Source: Clostridiales bacterium (lineage in GTDB: Bacteria; Bacillota; Clostridia; Oscillospirales; CAG-272). From it: a stretch of DNA of 64,000 nt. The stretch lies in NCBI GenBank assembly GCA_012837425.1, contig DURE01000027.1:1-64000 (forward strand). The letters run 5' to 3'. The position numbers and the translations under genes were made by a program. Below are positions 43,608-51,774 of this stretch, piece after piece (the stretch's first letter is position 1; each line of letters opens with the position of its first letter). The notes under the pieces were generated by a model. It was not told the origin of the DNA and did not search any database. It saw nothing but the letters and a program-made list of their open reading frames with translations.

Positions 43608-44984
43608 TCAGAATACTATGTCGTTCGGGTCAAAGTCGGGTTTTTTGGCCGGGCTGTCGGGTGGTCCGGGCGTGAAATTATCGTCGTCATCGTCGTTTAT
43701 GGTTTTGAGAGTGACCGCCTTGCCGACAATGTCGGAGAAGGACGCCTCGGGGTTCTGCATTATGATATTCAGGACTGTAAGATAGTCGCGCAGCATCTCG
43801 CGCGGGGTAATCATCGAGTTTGCGCCGGCGCGCTCAAGGCAGATTGAGAGGAACTTCACCCTTTCCTCGTCGCTTATCCGGGGCGTCCAGTTGTAATGAA
43901 GCGCGTGCAGCCGGGTTACCCGGTTGATTAGCGCCAAGAGCTCGTCGTCGGACAGTCGGCGCAGGCGTATGACCGGGCCGAGCAGGTTTTTGTAGCCGTC
44001 GAGCGCAAAGCGGCTGTCACAAAGGCGGCTACGCAGCGCCTCGTAGCCGAAAAGCCCCCGCCGCGTGTCCTCAAGGAACTGCGGCGTGCCCCCGAGGATT
44101 ATCCCGAGCCCGGGCGCCCGCCCCTGCAGGGTGTCATTGAACATAGAGAGGATTTTTTCGTAATTATTCTCGCGGCTTATCCTGTGGGTGATTTTGTACA
44201 GGTTGACGCACTCGTCGATAAAAACCACCAGCCCGCGGTAGCCCATCCGCCGTACCAGCGCCGCCCAGAGCTTGATAAAATCGTACCAGTTGTCGTCGTC
44301 GATTATGACCGAGACCCCGAACCCGAGCGCCGACTTTGCCTCGGTTTTGTTTGAGTACTCGCCCCGTAGCCAGCGTATGCAGGCGCTCTTTATATCCTCG
44401 TCTCCGGAAATGTAGGCGCGGTAGTATTCGGAGATTACCTTGGCGAAATCAAAACCGCCTACGAGGAACTCGACCTCGCGCAGCTCTTCCATCACGCGCA
44501 GGCCGAGCTTTTTTGAAAACTTGGCCGAGTCGGGCTCAACCCCCGCCGCGACGAGGTCGGACTGCAGCCCGGCTATCCAGCGGGCTATAATTTTGGGCAG
44601 CGCGCCCCCGTCGGGCGAGGATTTTGAGGCGAGATTTTTCATCAGCTCGCGGTAGGTGGCCACCCCGCTGCCGCCGCTGCCGTGAAGCCGGCGTTCGGGC
44701 GAGAGGTCGGCGTCGGCGGTGATAAAGTCGCGTTCGAGCGAATAGCCGCGCATAAGCTGCATAAGAAAGCTCTTGCCGCTGCCGTATCTTCCGATAAGAA
44801 ATCGCATTGTGCCGCCGCCCTCGTTTACAAGCTCGAGGTCGGAGAGCAGGGCGGCAATTTCATCTTTTCGTCCGATAGCAACATAGGGCGCCCCGGCGCG
44901 GGGGACCACGCCAGCCGAGAGCGACGCGAGCAGCGAGGTTAAAATTCGCTTTGGTATGGCAGGAGTGACATTCGTCTCAGTCAT
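43608..44984 (-). CDS. BrxD-like (DUF2791) P-loop ATPase
   Basis: ATPase of 458 residues resembling BrxD of BREX type 2 systems. Walker A is GRYGSGKS (65-72) and Walker B is LVVFIDECVNLY (Asp257, Glu258). An ILGGTPQFLEDTRRG sensor-like segment (about 290-305) and the DUF2791-type C-terminal region with MITPREMLRDYL follow. The ATG at 44984 has AAAGGAG upstream and lies inside the last codons of the TerB-N gene (8-base overlap), so the two are translated together. An upstream in-frame start (45032) is rejected because it lies further inside that gene. The role is inferred to be loading or control of the helicase. Confidence 0.82.
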   Translation of the reverse strand: MTETNVTPAIPKRILTSLLASLSAGVVPRAGAPYVAIGRKDEIAALLSDLELVNEGGGTMRFLIGRYGSGKSFLMQLMRGYSLERDFITADADLSPERRLHGSGGSGVATYRELMKNLASKSSPDGGALPKIIARWIAGLQSDLVAAGVEPDSAKFSKKLGLRVMEELREVEFLVGGFDFAKVISEYYRAYISGDEDIKSACIRWLRGEYSNKTEAKSALGFGVSVIIDDDNWYDFIKLWAALVRRMGYRGLVVFIDECVNLYKITHRISRENNYEKILSMFNDTLQGRAPGLGIILGGTPQFLEDTRRGLFGYEALRSRLCDSRFALDGYKNLLGPVIRLRRLSDDELLALINRVTRLHALHYNWTPRISDEERVKFLSICLERAGANSMITPREMLRDYLTVLNIIMQNPEASFSDIVGKAVTLKTINDDDDDNFTPGPPDSPAKKPDFDPNDIVF

Positions 44985-46794
44985 CAAAAATCTCCTTTCT
45001 GTATTCCCCAACAAGAGAATACCCCGCATCATCCCCGGTGAGTATTATGTCGCCTAATATTTCGGCGGAAATCTCGTTTATCCGGTCGGCCACAAGGTCG
45101 GGGAGCATGCCCCGCTCGGCGGCAAATCGCCGCTGCCCGGCAAAGTCGCACAAATCGGCCAGGCGCACGAACTCAAGAAGCTCGCCGAGCGAACCGGCCA
45201 GCGGGGTTTTTGCGGCTCCGGTTGTAGTAACAGGTGTTTTTGCGGCTTCGGTAGTATTTTCGGAATCCGATGTTACGGATTTTTCGGTGTAGTCTACAAT
45301 ATCAGTGGCGCCTCTCGTGTCACAGAGCAGCTCGTCGACCGGAGTTTTCGGGCTGCCGGGTTGTCGGTTGGCTTCGGCATGAGCGTCCTCGAAGGCTCGG
45401 GTTAAGCGCTCGGTGGTCTCCCAGGAGGCCTGCTCAATCTGCGCGGCGCGGGCAGGCGAGAGCGGGGCAGGGGGAGCATCATACAGCTTGTCATATTCAT
45501 TGGGGGGCTGCCCGGTAACTCTCGGCTTTCTTGGCAGTAGCTCGGCGAAGTATCCGTCTATACATTCGCGTATGGGAACCGGGAGCGCGTATATGCTCAG
45601 CCTTGACTTTATTCCCAGGTGCGCGCGGAGCTTGTTTTCCGAGTATTTTACTATATCGGTGACAAGAAACCTCAGCTCATGCGAGCGCGAGAAGGAGCAG
45701 TACTCCACCTCAACTCTTTTTTTCATCCTGTATGAGCAGAGGGCACCCGCAAATGCATCGCGTATCATGCGGCTACTCTCAAGCTCAAGGCCAGAGAGCA
45801 GCCCGCCGTTGCCTGAAAAGCGGTTTATCGTGCGGGCCAGCGCGCCGCGTATATGCTGATCATACAGCCGTAGCACATCACCTTTTGCAAATTTGCTGTT
45901 TATATAGTTGTAATTTGTGCAGTATGTGAGCAGTATATTGCAATAGGCGTCGGCCGACCTGCCGACCGCGGCGATATAAAACTCTTTAAGTGTGCAGGAC
46001 TGCAGCGCCTCGGCCGGGAGCCTCTCGGGTATGTTGGGGGGCGGCGGCAGGTGGTGTATGAGAGAAAAATCACATATCCACTCGCCGAGCAGTTTGTCAA
46101 GGCGCGGGAACCCTTTGCGGTATGCGCTCCAGAGGCCGAGCAATTGCTTTTGCCCCCACGCGGGATTGTCGTGCCCGCCGGTGTTTATAATTTCGTATAT
46201 AAACAACAGTATATAGCTGTAGTCGGTTTTCAGGTATCTGCCCGATACTGCCTGCTCGCGCCACCACAAATACCAGTTAAGCTGCGCCCGCGAGAGCTGG
46301 GAGTACTGCGGCACATAGGAAAAGAAGGGAACCTGCCTGCATTCCTGCCCTTTGATATATCTTATTTTGCGGGCATGAGTTAAGAATTGCTCGTAATAAT
46401 TATAGCTGGTTTTCCAGTTGAAAATCCTTACTCTGCGGATAAGTCCGTGCTCGGGCGTGTATTCGTCGTCGGGCTTGGGCGGGCTTTCAAACTCTTCGGC
46501 GGTGTGCGGCGGTATGAACCTTCTTACAAGCACCTCGCCATCCGAAGGCTGCGGCTTTTGCGAGTATGTTTTGCTCGCCATAACCCGGATTATCGGGACT
46601 TCGGGAACGGTCGGGGTGATTGCGCCGTCTGATTTGGTGTCGGGAGGGTCGAAGGTTATGTCGACGGTATAGGTGGACCTTTTTTTTCGGGGCGGGCTTT
46701 TTGCTTGCCCGCGGCGGGACAGGAGCGACGGAATGTCCCAAAACCCGTCAGACTCGTCCCGGTCGGGGTTATTATTCTTTTTCTTCTCGTCCAT
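44977..46794 (-). CDS. TerB-N/TerB-C domain protein of a predicted DNA-processing or defence unit
   Basis: A 605-residue protein. The first 130 residues are charged, disordered and lysine/proline-rich. The TerB-N domain follows (about 130-320), with PFFSYVPQYSQLSRAQLNWYLWWR-like wording and YSYILLFIYEIIN as its core. The centre (about 320-440) is helical and unassigned. A low-complexity repeat (AAKTPVTTTGAAKTP, near 520-535) precedes a TerB-C-like end with ERGMLPDLVADRINEIS and GDIILTGDDAGYSLV. Related domains accompany tellurite-resistance (Ter) and phage-defence loci. It is the first gene of the unit and has a consensus promoter at 46838-46866. I see no classic metal-binding TerB core. Confidence 0.78.
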   Translation of the reverse strand: MDEKKKNNNPDRDESDGFWDIPSLLSRRGQAKSPPRKKRSTYTVDITFDPPDTKSDGAITPTVPEVPIIRVMASKTYSQKPQPSDGEVLVRRFIPPHTAEEFESPPKPDDEYTPEHGLIRRVRIFNWKTSYNYYEQFLTHARKIRYIKGQECRQVPFFSYVPQYSQLSRAQLNWYLWWREQAVSGRYLKTDYSYILLFIYEIINTGGHDNPAWGQKQLLGLWSAYRKGFPRLDKLLGEWICDFSLIHHLPPPPNIPERLPAEALQSCTLKEFYIAAVGRSADAYCNILLTYCTNYNYINSKFAKGDVLRLYDQHIRGALARTINRFSGNGGLLSGLELESSRMIRDAFAGALCSYRMKKRVEVEYCSFSRSHELRFLVTDIVKYSENKLRAHLGIKSRLSIYALPVPIRECIDGYFAELLPRKPRVTGQPPNEYDKLYDAPPAPLSPARAAQIEQASWETTERLTRAFEDAHAEANRQPGSPKTPVDELLCDTRGATDIVDYTEKSVTSDSENTTEAAKTPVTTTGAAKTPLAGSLGELLEFVRLADLCDFAGQRRFAAERGMLPDLVADRINEISAEILGDIILTGDDAGYSLVGEYRKEIFDD

Positions 46795-46837
46795 CTGCTG
46801 CCTCCCCGCCAGATAATCCGGTTTTTCTTAAATTATT

Positions 46838-46866
46838 ATTATAGCATGGAATGTAGCCGATGTCAA
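46838..46866 (-). promoter_or_regulatory. Perfect-consensus SigA promoter for the TerB-N/ATPase/helicase unit
   Basis: On the minus strand TTGACA (46861-46866), 17 bp, TATAAT (46838-46843), about 44 bases upstream of the TerB-N start. Confidence 0.88.
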
Positions 46867-46918
46867 TTACCCGCCGGCTCCCTTGAGGCGGTTGCGCCCA
46901 AGGATTTTAGGATGTGGA

Positions 46919-46947
46919 TTGACAGGCACCATGTGATTTGGTATAAT
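46919..46947 (+). promoter_or_regulatory. Perfect-consensus SigA promoter for holB-ricT
   Basis: TTGACA (46919-46924), 17 bp, TATAAT (46942-46947), divergent from the promoter at 46838-46866 with 52 bp between the two -35 boxes. Confidence 0.9.
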
Positions 46948-46989
46948 TAAATTGGCCGGATTCATAGAGCTTGAGCAGGAGGGCGAGCG

Positions 46990-48024
46990 ATGTCTGAATT
47001 TTTTGGTAATATCGCCGGCAACGCCACGCTCCGCGTTCGCCTTGCGGCCGAGATAAAATCGGGAACCTTCCCGCACGCATACATTATCGAGGGGCAGGAG
47101 GGCAGCGGCCGCAGGACGCTTGCCCGCTCAATAGCCGCAGCGCTGTCCTGCTCAAACCCTGACAGGCTGCCCTGCGGCGTCTGTCCGGCCTGCCGGAAGA
47201 TTTTCGGAAATAAAACCCCTGACGTAATATCTGTTATTCCCGAACAGGGCAGGTCATCTATCGGGGTTGAGGTTGCCCGTCAGATCCGGCGGGATGTTAT
47301 TGTCCTGCCGATTGATTTTGCGTATAAGGTCTATATAATTGAGGAAGCCGACAAAATGACGCCCGAGGCTCAGAACGCCCTGCTCCTGACCCTTGAGGAG
47401 CCGCCGGGCTTTGCGGTTTTCCTGCTTATATGCCGCTCGGCCTCGGACCTGCTTTTAACCGTGCGCAGCCGCGCTCCTACTGTCCGCACCGAGCCGATAG
47501 CCTCCGAGGTTATAGCCGACTACCTTATATCACACGACAATAGGGCCGCAAAACTAAAGGCAGAGTATCCCGGAGAGTTTGCCGAGCTGATAAGCGCCGC
47601 CGGCGGGTGCATCGGACAGGCTCTCTCTTTGCTTGACCCTGATAAACGCCGACCGATAATGGAGCGGAGGCGGCTGGCGCGCAGCTTTGTCGGGATACTC
47701 GCAGCGCCGGACAGGTCTTTTGCCGAGAGGCTTGACATTATCTCAATGTTTTCCTCAAGGCGCGAAGAAATCACCGAGGAACTAAGGCTTATTGCCGACG
47801 CGCTGCGCGACCTTATCCTACTCAAAAAAACCGGGCAGGCACAGCTTGTGTTCTGGTCGGACCGCGCCGCGGCCCTTGAGGTGGCGGGCAGGTTTTCGCT
47901 TGAGGAACTGCTTTTGCTTTTTGAACAGGTTGACACCGCCGCCGGGTTTATCGGAAGGAACGCCAACATAAGGCTCACTTTGACCAATTTGGTTTTTGCC
48001 AGAACAGCCGTCATACGGCAATAG
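46990..48024 (+). CDS. holB: DNA polymerase III delta-prime subunit
   Basis: Clamp-loader subunit, 344 residues, AAA+ fold. A P-loop-like GQEGSGRRT (about 35-43) has arginine where ATP-binding loaders have lysine, in keeping with a non-hydrolysing delta-prime. Zinc-module cysteines (CSNPDRLPCGVCPAC, about 54-68) and EEADKMTPEAQNALLLTLEEPP (about 116-137) are typical. GCAGGAGGGCGAGCG precedes the ATG. The next gene is ricT, then a YabB-like methyltransferase, as in Bacillus. Confidence 0.95.
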   Translation: MSEFFGNIAGNATLRVRLAAEIKSGTFPHAYIIEGQEGSGRRTLARSIAAALSCSNPDRLPCGVCPACRKIFGNKTPDVISVIPEQGRSSIGVEVARQIRRDVIVLPIDFAYKVYIIEEADKMTPEAQNALLLTLEEPPGFAVFLLICRSASDLLLTVRSRAPTVRTEPIASEVIADYLISHDNRAAKLKAEYPGEFAELISAAGGCIGQALSLLDPDKRRPIMERRRLARSFVGILAAPDRSFAERLDIISMFSSRREEITEELRLIADALRDLILLKKTGQAQLVFWSDRAAALEVAGRFSLEELLLLFEQVDTAAGFIGRNANIRLTLTNLVFARTAVIRQ

Positions 48025-48036
48025 AAAGGAAATATA

Positions 48037-49284
48037 ATGAACGACAGAAATAAAAAGAAGAAAAAGAAAAACAAGCCCGGCTCCCCGGGCGGGTTAAAAA
48101 AAAGCAGGCATAACCGCTATTACCGCAAGAGGCAAAATATAACTCAGCCCGAGCATAAGACCGAACCCTGCGCGCCCGAAGCGCTGGTCAGCACCCAAGA
48201 CGTTTTTTCTGCGGCTGATGCTGTGTCTGACAATATAGCCAGACAGAATTGCTCCTGCGACTGCGGCAGCATAACCGGCGACCGCCCGCAGGAAGTAAAA
48301 GCCCTGCAAAAATTTATTCTGCCCGACCTCTCTGTATTTGATTTTTCGGACGAGCAGCCCGCCCTCAAAGTGATTGATGACGCCGATGCGGTCGAGGTTG
48401 TCGGGGTCCGCTTTAAGCGCCGTGGCAAGGCATATTATTTCGCGCCGGGCGAGATACGCGCCGAGTGCGGCGACCATGTAATTGTTGAGACCGCGCGCGG
48501 CCTGGAGTACGGCGAGGTCTGCATGGCCAACAGAAAAGTTCCTGCAAAAGACATCGTGCTTCCGCTCCGCCCGGTAATCCGGCTGGCAACGCTCGAGGAC
48601 ACCGAGCACCACGAACAGAACAAGGCAAAAGAAAAAGAGGCGTTTGGAATCTGCCTTGAAAAAATCGCAAAACACGGCCTTAATATGAAGCTGGTCGACG
48701 CACAGTACACCTTCGACAACACCAAGCTGCTCTTTTATTTTACTGCGCCCGGGAGAGTGGATTTCAGAGAGCTGGTAAAGGACCTGGCTTCGGTCTTCCG
48801 CACGCGGATTGAGCTCAGGCAAATCGGAATCCGCGACGAGGCCAAGTTGATTGGAGGCATAGGAGCCTGCGGCAGAAAGCTCTGCTGCTCGAGCTTTTTG
48901 TCTGATTTCGTTCAGGTTTCGATAAGGATGGCTAAGGAGCAGAACCTCTCGCTCAACTCGGGAAAAATTTCGGGTGCCTGCGGGCGGCTGATGTGCTGCC
49001 TCAGATACGAATACGACACCTATGTGGACGAAATAAAGAAGACCCCACCGGTCGATTCGGTGGTGAGGACCGAAGACGGGGAAGGATTTGTTACCGAGAT
49101 AAACCCGCTGGCCGCCACTCTAAAGGTGAAGCTCACCGAAAAACCCGACCTGCCGCCCAAAACATACGGGCGGGATGACATAACGGTGATAAGCCGCGCG
49201 CCCGAGAAATATAACAACAATGGCGATATCAGCAACGGCAACAGCCTTGAGACAAACAGTGCTGCCGGTGAGTCGGCCGAATAA
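48037..49284 (+). CDS. ricT: RicT (YaaT) PSP1-domain protein
   Basis: PSP1 protein of 415 residues. In Bacillus RicT forms a complex with RicA and RicF that supports sporulation, competence and RNase Y processing of mRNA. The N-terminal 100 residues are low-complexity (KKKKKKNKPG...) and likely disordered. The PSP1 core (about 115-330) includes YGEVCMANR and the cysteine motifs CGRKLCCSSF and CGRLMCCLRYE that hold iron-sulfur clusters in the complex. It lies 12 bases after holB. A 30-nt palindromic terminator follows. Confidence 0.94.
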   Translation: MNDRNKKKKKKNKPGSPGGLKKSRHNRYYRKRQNITQPEHKTEPCAPEALVSTQDVFSAADAVSDNIARQNCSCDCGSITGDRPQEVKALQKFILPDLSVFDFSDEQPALKVIDDADAVEVVGVRFKRRGKAYYFAPGEIRAECGDHVIVETARGLEYGEVCMANRKVPAKDIVLPLRPVIRLATLEDTEHHEQNKAKEKEAFGICLEKIAKHGLNMKLVDAQYTFDNTKLLFYFTAPGRVDFRELVKDLASVFRTRIELRQIGIRDEAKLIGGIGACGRKLCCSSFLSDFVQVSIRMAKEQNLSLNSGKISGACGRLMCCLRYEYDTYVDEIKKTPPVDSVVRTEDGEGFVTEINPLAATLKVKLTEKPDLPPKTYGRDDITVISRAPEKYNNNGDISNGNSLETNSAAGESAE

Positions 49285-49302
49285 TCCGCGGCCGCTGAGC
49301 TA

Positions 49303-49332
49303 TCAAAAACGCCCGCGCGCGGGCGTTTTTGA
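49303..49332. terminator. Perfect 30-nt palindromic terminator after ricT
   Basis: TCAAAAACGCCCGCG joins its exact complement CGCGGGCGTTTTTGA with no spacer. T tracts on both sides make it work in either direction. Confidence 0.9.
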
Positions 49333-49338
49333 TTTGCC

Positions 49339-49412
49339 CCTTCTGCCCCGCGCCGCCCGGCGCGGGGCAGAAGGACCCCGGCGAATGAAATTCGCCGGCT
49401 CAGCGGCCGGCA
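49339..49412. repeat. Tandem hairpins between ricT and the ferredoxin gene
   Basis: CCTTCTGCCCCGCGCCG (49339-49355) pairs perfectly over 17 bp with 49358-49374. Next, CCGGCGAAT (49378-49386) pairs with ATTCGCCGG (49390-49398) around a 3-nt loop. A third GCCGGCTCAGCGGCCGGC stem overlaps it. Together with the terminator at 49303 this makes a stack of very stable stem-loops in about 110 bases. Confidence 0.7.
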
Positions 49413-49461
49413 GCCCCGGCAGCATGTGCGAATTATTTTGTTTCGGAAATAATTTTTCCGA

Positions 49462-49490
49462 TTGCAAAATCCGGCACTTTATGCTACAAT
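49462..49490 (+). promoter_or_regulatory. SigA-type promoter for the small ferredoxin gene
   Basis: TTGCAA (49462-49467), 17 bp, TACAAT (49485-49490), 30 bases before the ATG at 49520. Confidence 0.7.
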
Positions 49491-49519
49491 ATAGCCATAA
49501 CAACATCCGGAGGTATCAA

Positions 49520-49690
49520 ATGGCTTACAAAATTAATGACGACTGCACCGCATGCGGTGCCTGCGCCGATGAATGCGCTGTCGAGGCGATAAGCGAAAAA
49601 GACGGCAAGTATTTTATCGACCCCGAAAAATGCATCGATTGCGGGCTCTGCGCCGGTGTTTGTCCGGTAGAAGCGCCGCAGTCCGAATAA
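49520..49690 (+). CDS. 2[4Fe-4S] ferredoxin
   Basis: Clostridial-type electron carrier of 56 residues with two cluster motifs, CTACGACADECAVEA and CIDCGLCAGVCPVEA. The first CxxCxxC carries ECA instead of the usual CP, a common variant. GGAGGT sits before the ATG. It has its own promoter and a very strong palindromic terminator, so it is monocistronic and probably abundant. It is a likely partner for the 2-oxoacid oxidoreductase. Confidence 0.95.
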   Translation: MAYKINDDCTACGACADECAVEAISEKDGKYFIDPEKCIDCGLCAGVCPVEAPQSE

Positions 49691-49708
49691 CCTACATATC
49701 CGCATGAC

Positions 49709-49750
49709 CGGAAAACAAACGGAGCAGCCGGCTGCTCCGTTTGTTTTCCG
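49709..49750. terminator. Perfect 42-bp palindrome, ferredoxin terminator
   Basis: CGGAAAACAAACGGAGCAGCC and its exact complement meet with no spacer, so the whole 42 bases are self-complementary. The right arm ends GTTTGTTTTCC and is followed directly by the AAAGGAG ribosome site of the next gene. Confidence 0.85.
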
Positions 49751-49762
49751 AAAGGAGCGCAA

Positions 49763-50524
49763 ATGTATAGCCTGCCGGTATATGATGATGAGCGCATTGA
49801 AAAGGTCAATGACAGAATAAGGCTGATTCAGAAGGTCGGCGGCCTCGCTTACGGCACCGACGCCTATATGCTGGCAGCCTTTGTCCGCCCGCAGCCGCGG
49901 GCGCGCGCGGCAGAGCTTGGCAGCGGGACCGGAATAGTCTCGCTGTTCTGCGCCGAGCGGGAAAAGCTCGGCCACATCTGGGCTATCGAAATTCACCCGG
50001 GGCTCGCCGGCGTCGGCCGGCGCAATATTCTGCTAAACGGCTTTGAGGACAGAATCACACAGCTCTGCGCTGACATTAGGGATATAAAACCCGGCGTGCT
50101 CGGTGGCAGTCTTGACGTGGTTTTCTCAAACCCTCCATACATGCCCACCGGTCAGGGCAAGCGCTGTGCGCGCGACATAAAAAACATCGCCCGGCATGAG
50201 GTCTCGGGCAGAATTGCCGATTTCTGCGAAGCCGCCGCACGCCTGCTGCGGCAGGGCGGTATATTCTATGTCGTATGGCGGCCAGATAGGCTTGTCGACC
50301 TTATAACCTCGCTGCGGCAAAACAGGCTTGAACCCAAGCGCATGACCTTCATATACCCGGATGTTACCTCACCGCCCTCTGTCGTGCTGACCGAGGCCAG
50401 GCTTGGCGCCGCGCCCTCGCTCAGACTCACGCCGCCGCTTGTCCTTTATCGCGACGGCCCTGCCGTCCGGCCCCGGGTAATGACCGGGCGCGCCGCTGAG
50501 GTATATGATACCTGCCTGCTCTAA
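49763..50524 (+). CDS. YabB/TrmN6-like tRNA methyltransferase
   Basis: SAM-dependent methyltransferase, 253 residues. Features are DRIRLIQKVGGLAYGTDAYMLA near the start, motif I AELGSGTGIVSLFCA near 48-62, and VVFSNPPYMPTG near 114-125. The NPPY motif marks N6-adenine or related base methylation; the YabB group methylates A37 of tRNA1(Val). Relatives follow ricT in firmicutes. The ribosome site is part of the end of the upstream terminator region. Confidence 0.88.
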   Translation: MYSLPVYDDERIEKVNDRIRLIQKVGGLAYGTDAYMLAAFVRPQPRARAAELGSGTGIVSLFCAEREKLGHIWAIEIHPGLAGVGRRNILLNGFEDRITQLCADIRDIKPGVLGGSLDVVFSNPPYMPTGQGKRCARDIKNIARHEVSGRIADFCEAAARLLRQGGIFYVVWRPDRLVDLITSLRQNRLEPKRMTFIYPDVTSPPSVVLTEARLGAAPSLRLTPPLVLYRDGPAVRPRVMTGRAAEVYDTCLL

Positions 50525-50538
50525 AAAGGGTTAGTTTT

Positions 50539-51306
50539 ATGGAAAATATAAAAAGAGTGCTGAGCTATGTCCGCCGCGCCGTCGACGACTACAAAATGAT
50601 AGCCGACGGCGACAATTTAGCAGTCGGTGTCTCGGGCGGGAAGGATTCGCTGACCCTTCTTATCGCCCTTGCCGAGCTGCGGCGGTTTTATCCTAATAAA
50701 TTCAGTCTATGTGCGATAACCATCGATATGGGCTTTGAGAGGACCGATTTCTCGGCTGTCGCCGGGCTATGCGGGCGTCTCGGGGTACCCTATCATATTC
50801 TGCCGACCGAGATAGCCAAGGTCATATTCGATATTCGCCGGGAGCCGAACCCCTGCTCGCTCTGCGCCAGAATGCGCCGCGGCGCCCTTCACGCTTCCGC
50901 AAAGGGGGCAGGCTGCAACAAGGTGGCGCTCGGTCATCATTTTGACGATGTGGTTGAGACCTTCATGCTCAATCTGTTTTTCGAGGGACGCATTGGCTGC
51001 TTTCAGCCGGTGACATACCTGTCTCGGCGCGACATAACGCTAATCAGACCGATGATATACATGCCCGAGAAGGATGTACGTTATTTCGCCTCAAAGGCAA
51101 AGCTTCCTGTGGTCGAGTCGACCTGTCCCGCCAACAGGCATACCGAGCGCGAGGAGATGAAAAAGCTGCTCGCCACGCTTGAGCGGCAGCACAAAGGGCT
51201 GCGGCAACGGATTTTCGGCGCCATTTTGCGCGGCGGGGTAGGTGGCTTTTGCAACTTCGGACGGCTTGAGGGCATAAAACAGTATGAAGAGGAACAAACA
51301 AAATAA
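50539..51306 (+). CDS. TtcA-like tRNA 2-thiolation family protein
   Basis: PP-loop ATPase of 255 residues. It shows SGGKDSLT (PP-loop, about 33-40), PCSLCARMRRG (CxxC, about 111-117), ALGHHFDDVVETFMLNLF near 133-150, and ESTCPANRH near 192. This is the TtcA arrangement, in which an iron-sulfur cluster supports 2-thiocytidine formation in tRNA. It is 14 bases from the methyltransferase gene and may form a tRNA-modification pair with it. A terminator follows at 51313. Confidence 0.88.
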   Translation: MENIKRVLSYVRRAVDDYKMIADGDNLAVGVSGGKDSLTLLIALAELRRFYPNKFSLCAITIDMGFERTDFSAVAGLCGRLGVPYHILPTEIAKVIFDIRREPNPCSLCARMRRGALHASAKGAGCNKVALGHHFDDVVETFMLNLFFEGRIGCFQPVTYLSRRDITLIRPMIYMPEKDVRYFASKAKLPVVESTCPANRHTEREEMKKLLATLERQHKGLRQRIFGAILRGGVGGFCNFGRLEGIKQYEEEQTK

Positions 51307-51312
51307 TTAAAG

Positions 51313-51336
51313 GGCCTCCCGAAACGGCGGGAGGCC
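51313..51336. terminator. Hairpin between convergent TtcA-like and DUF1893 genes
   Basis: GGCCTCCCG (51313-51321) pairs perfectly with CGGGAGGCC (51328-51336) around a 6-nt loop. T tracts are weak on both sides, so efficiency is uncertain. Confidence 0.6.
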
Positions 51337-51348
51337 TGAATTCTTACA

Positions 51349-51774
51349 TCAGCTCCCTGAGAGCTCATGTATCTTTGCCAAAAGCAGCCTGTGGGCGGCC
51401 GCGGGGTCGTCTATATCCATGACCGCCGCCTCCATCGGGCATACCCCGGTCCCGGCACGGTTGGCTATATACTCAACCCGCCGGTCGTAATAATACGGAA
51501 TCCCGTGCGCCTGAAGCACCGCCGCCGCGCCGGCGCTCATTACCCCGGCGTAGACCTCGCGTATCCCGGCAAGGACAAAAAGCAGCGCCGCGGCCCTGCC
51601 GACAATCCGGTCGGCGACAGAATAACCGTCCAGGTCAAGGCCTGAGTTGATAAAGCTCATCATCGGTGAGATGCCCGGGAGGTTTGAGGTGAGGATGTCC
51701 TCCCCCCGGCAGAGAACGCAGGTGCAGGAGCTCTGCTCAAGCAGGGTTTTGGCTTTTTGCGTGTCGTTGTTCAT
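51349..51774 (-). CDS. DUF1893 family protein
   Basis: Small soluble protein of 141 residues of unknown function. The core DRIVGRAAALLFVLAG near 56-71, VYAGVMSAGAAAVLQAHGIPYYYDRR near 74-99, and the end TGVCPMEAAVMDIDDP near 108-123 match the DUF1893 pattern. The conserved cysteine and acidic residues suggest an enzyme or redox role but none is established. It stands alone, convergent with the TtcA-like gene. Confidence 0.8.
   Translation of the reverse strand: MNNDTQKAKTLLEQSSCTCVLCRGEDILTSNLPGISPMMSFINSGLDLDGYSVADRIVGRAAALLFVLAGIREVYAGVMSAGAAAVLQAHGIPYYYDRRVEYIANRAGTGVCPMEAAVMDIDDPAAAHRLLLAKIHELSGS

Noticed and set aside
41189-46794. A complete BREX system
   Set aside because: Only BrxD-like and BrxHI-like proteins are present; PglX, PglZ, BrxC/PglY and PglW are absent in the window.
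49220-49519. Ferredoxin with a 100-residue N-terminal extension
   Set aside because: The extension translates ricT's end and the hairpin stack; the ferredoxin has its own promoter and GGAGGT site at 49520.
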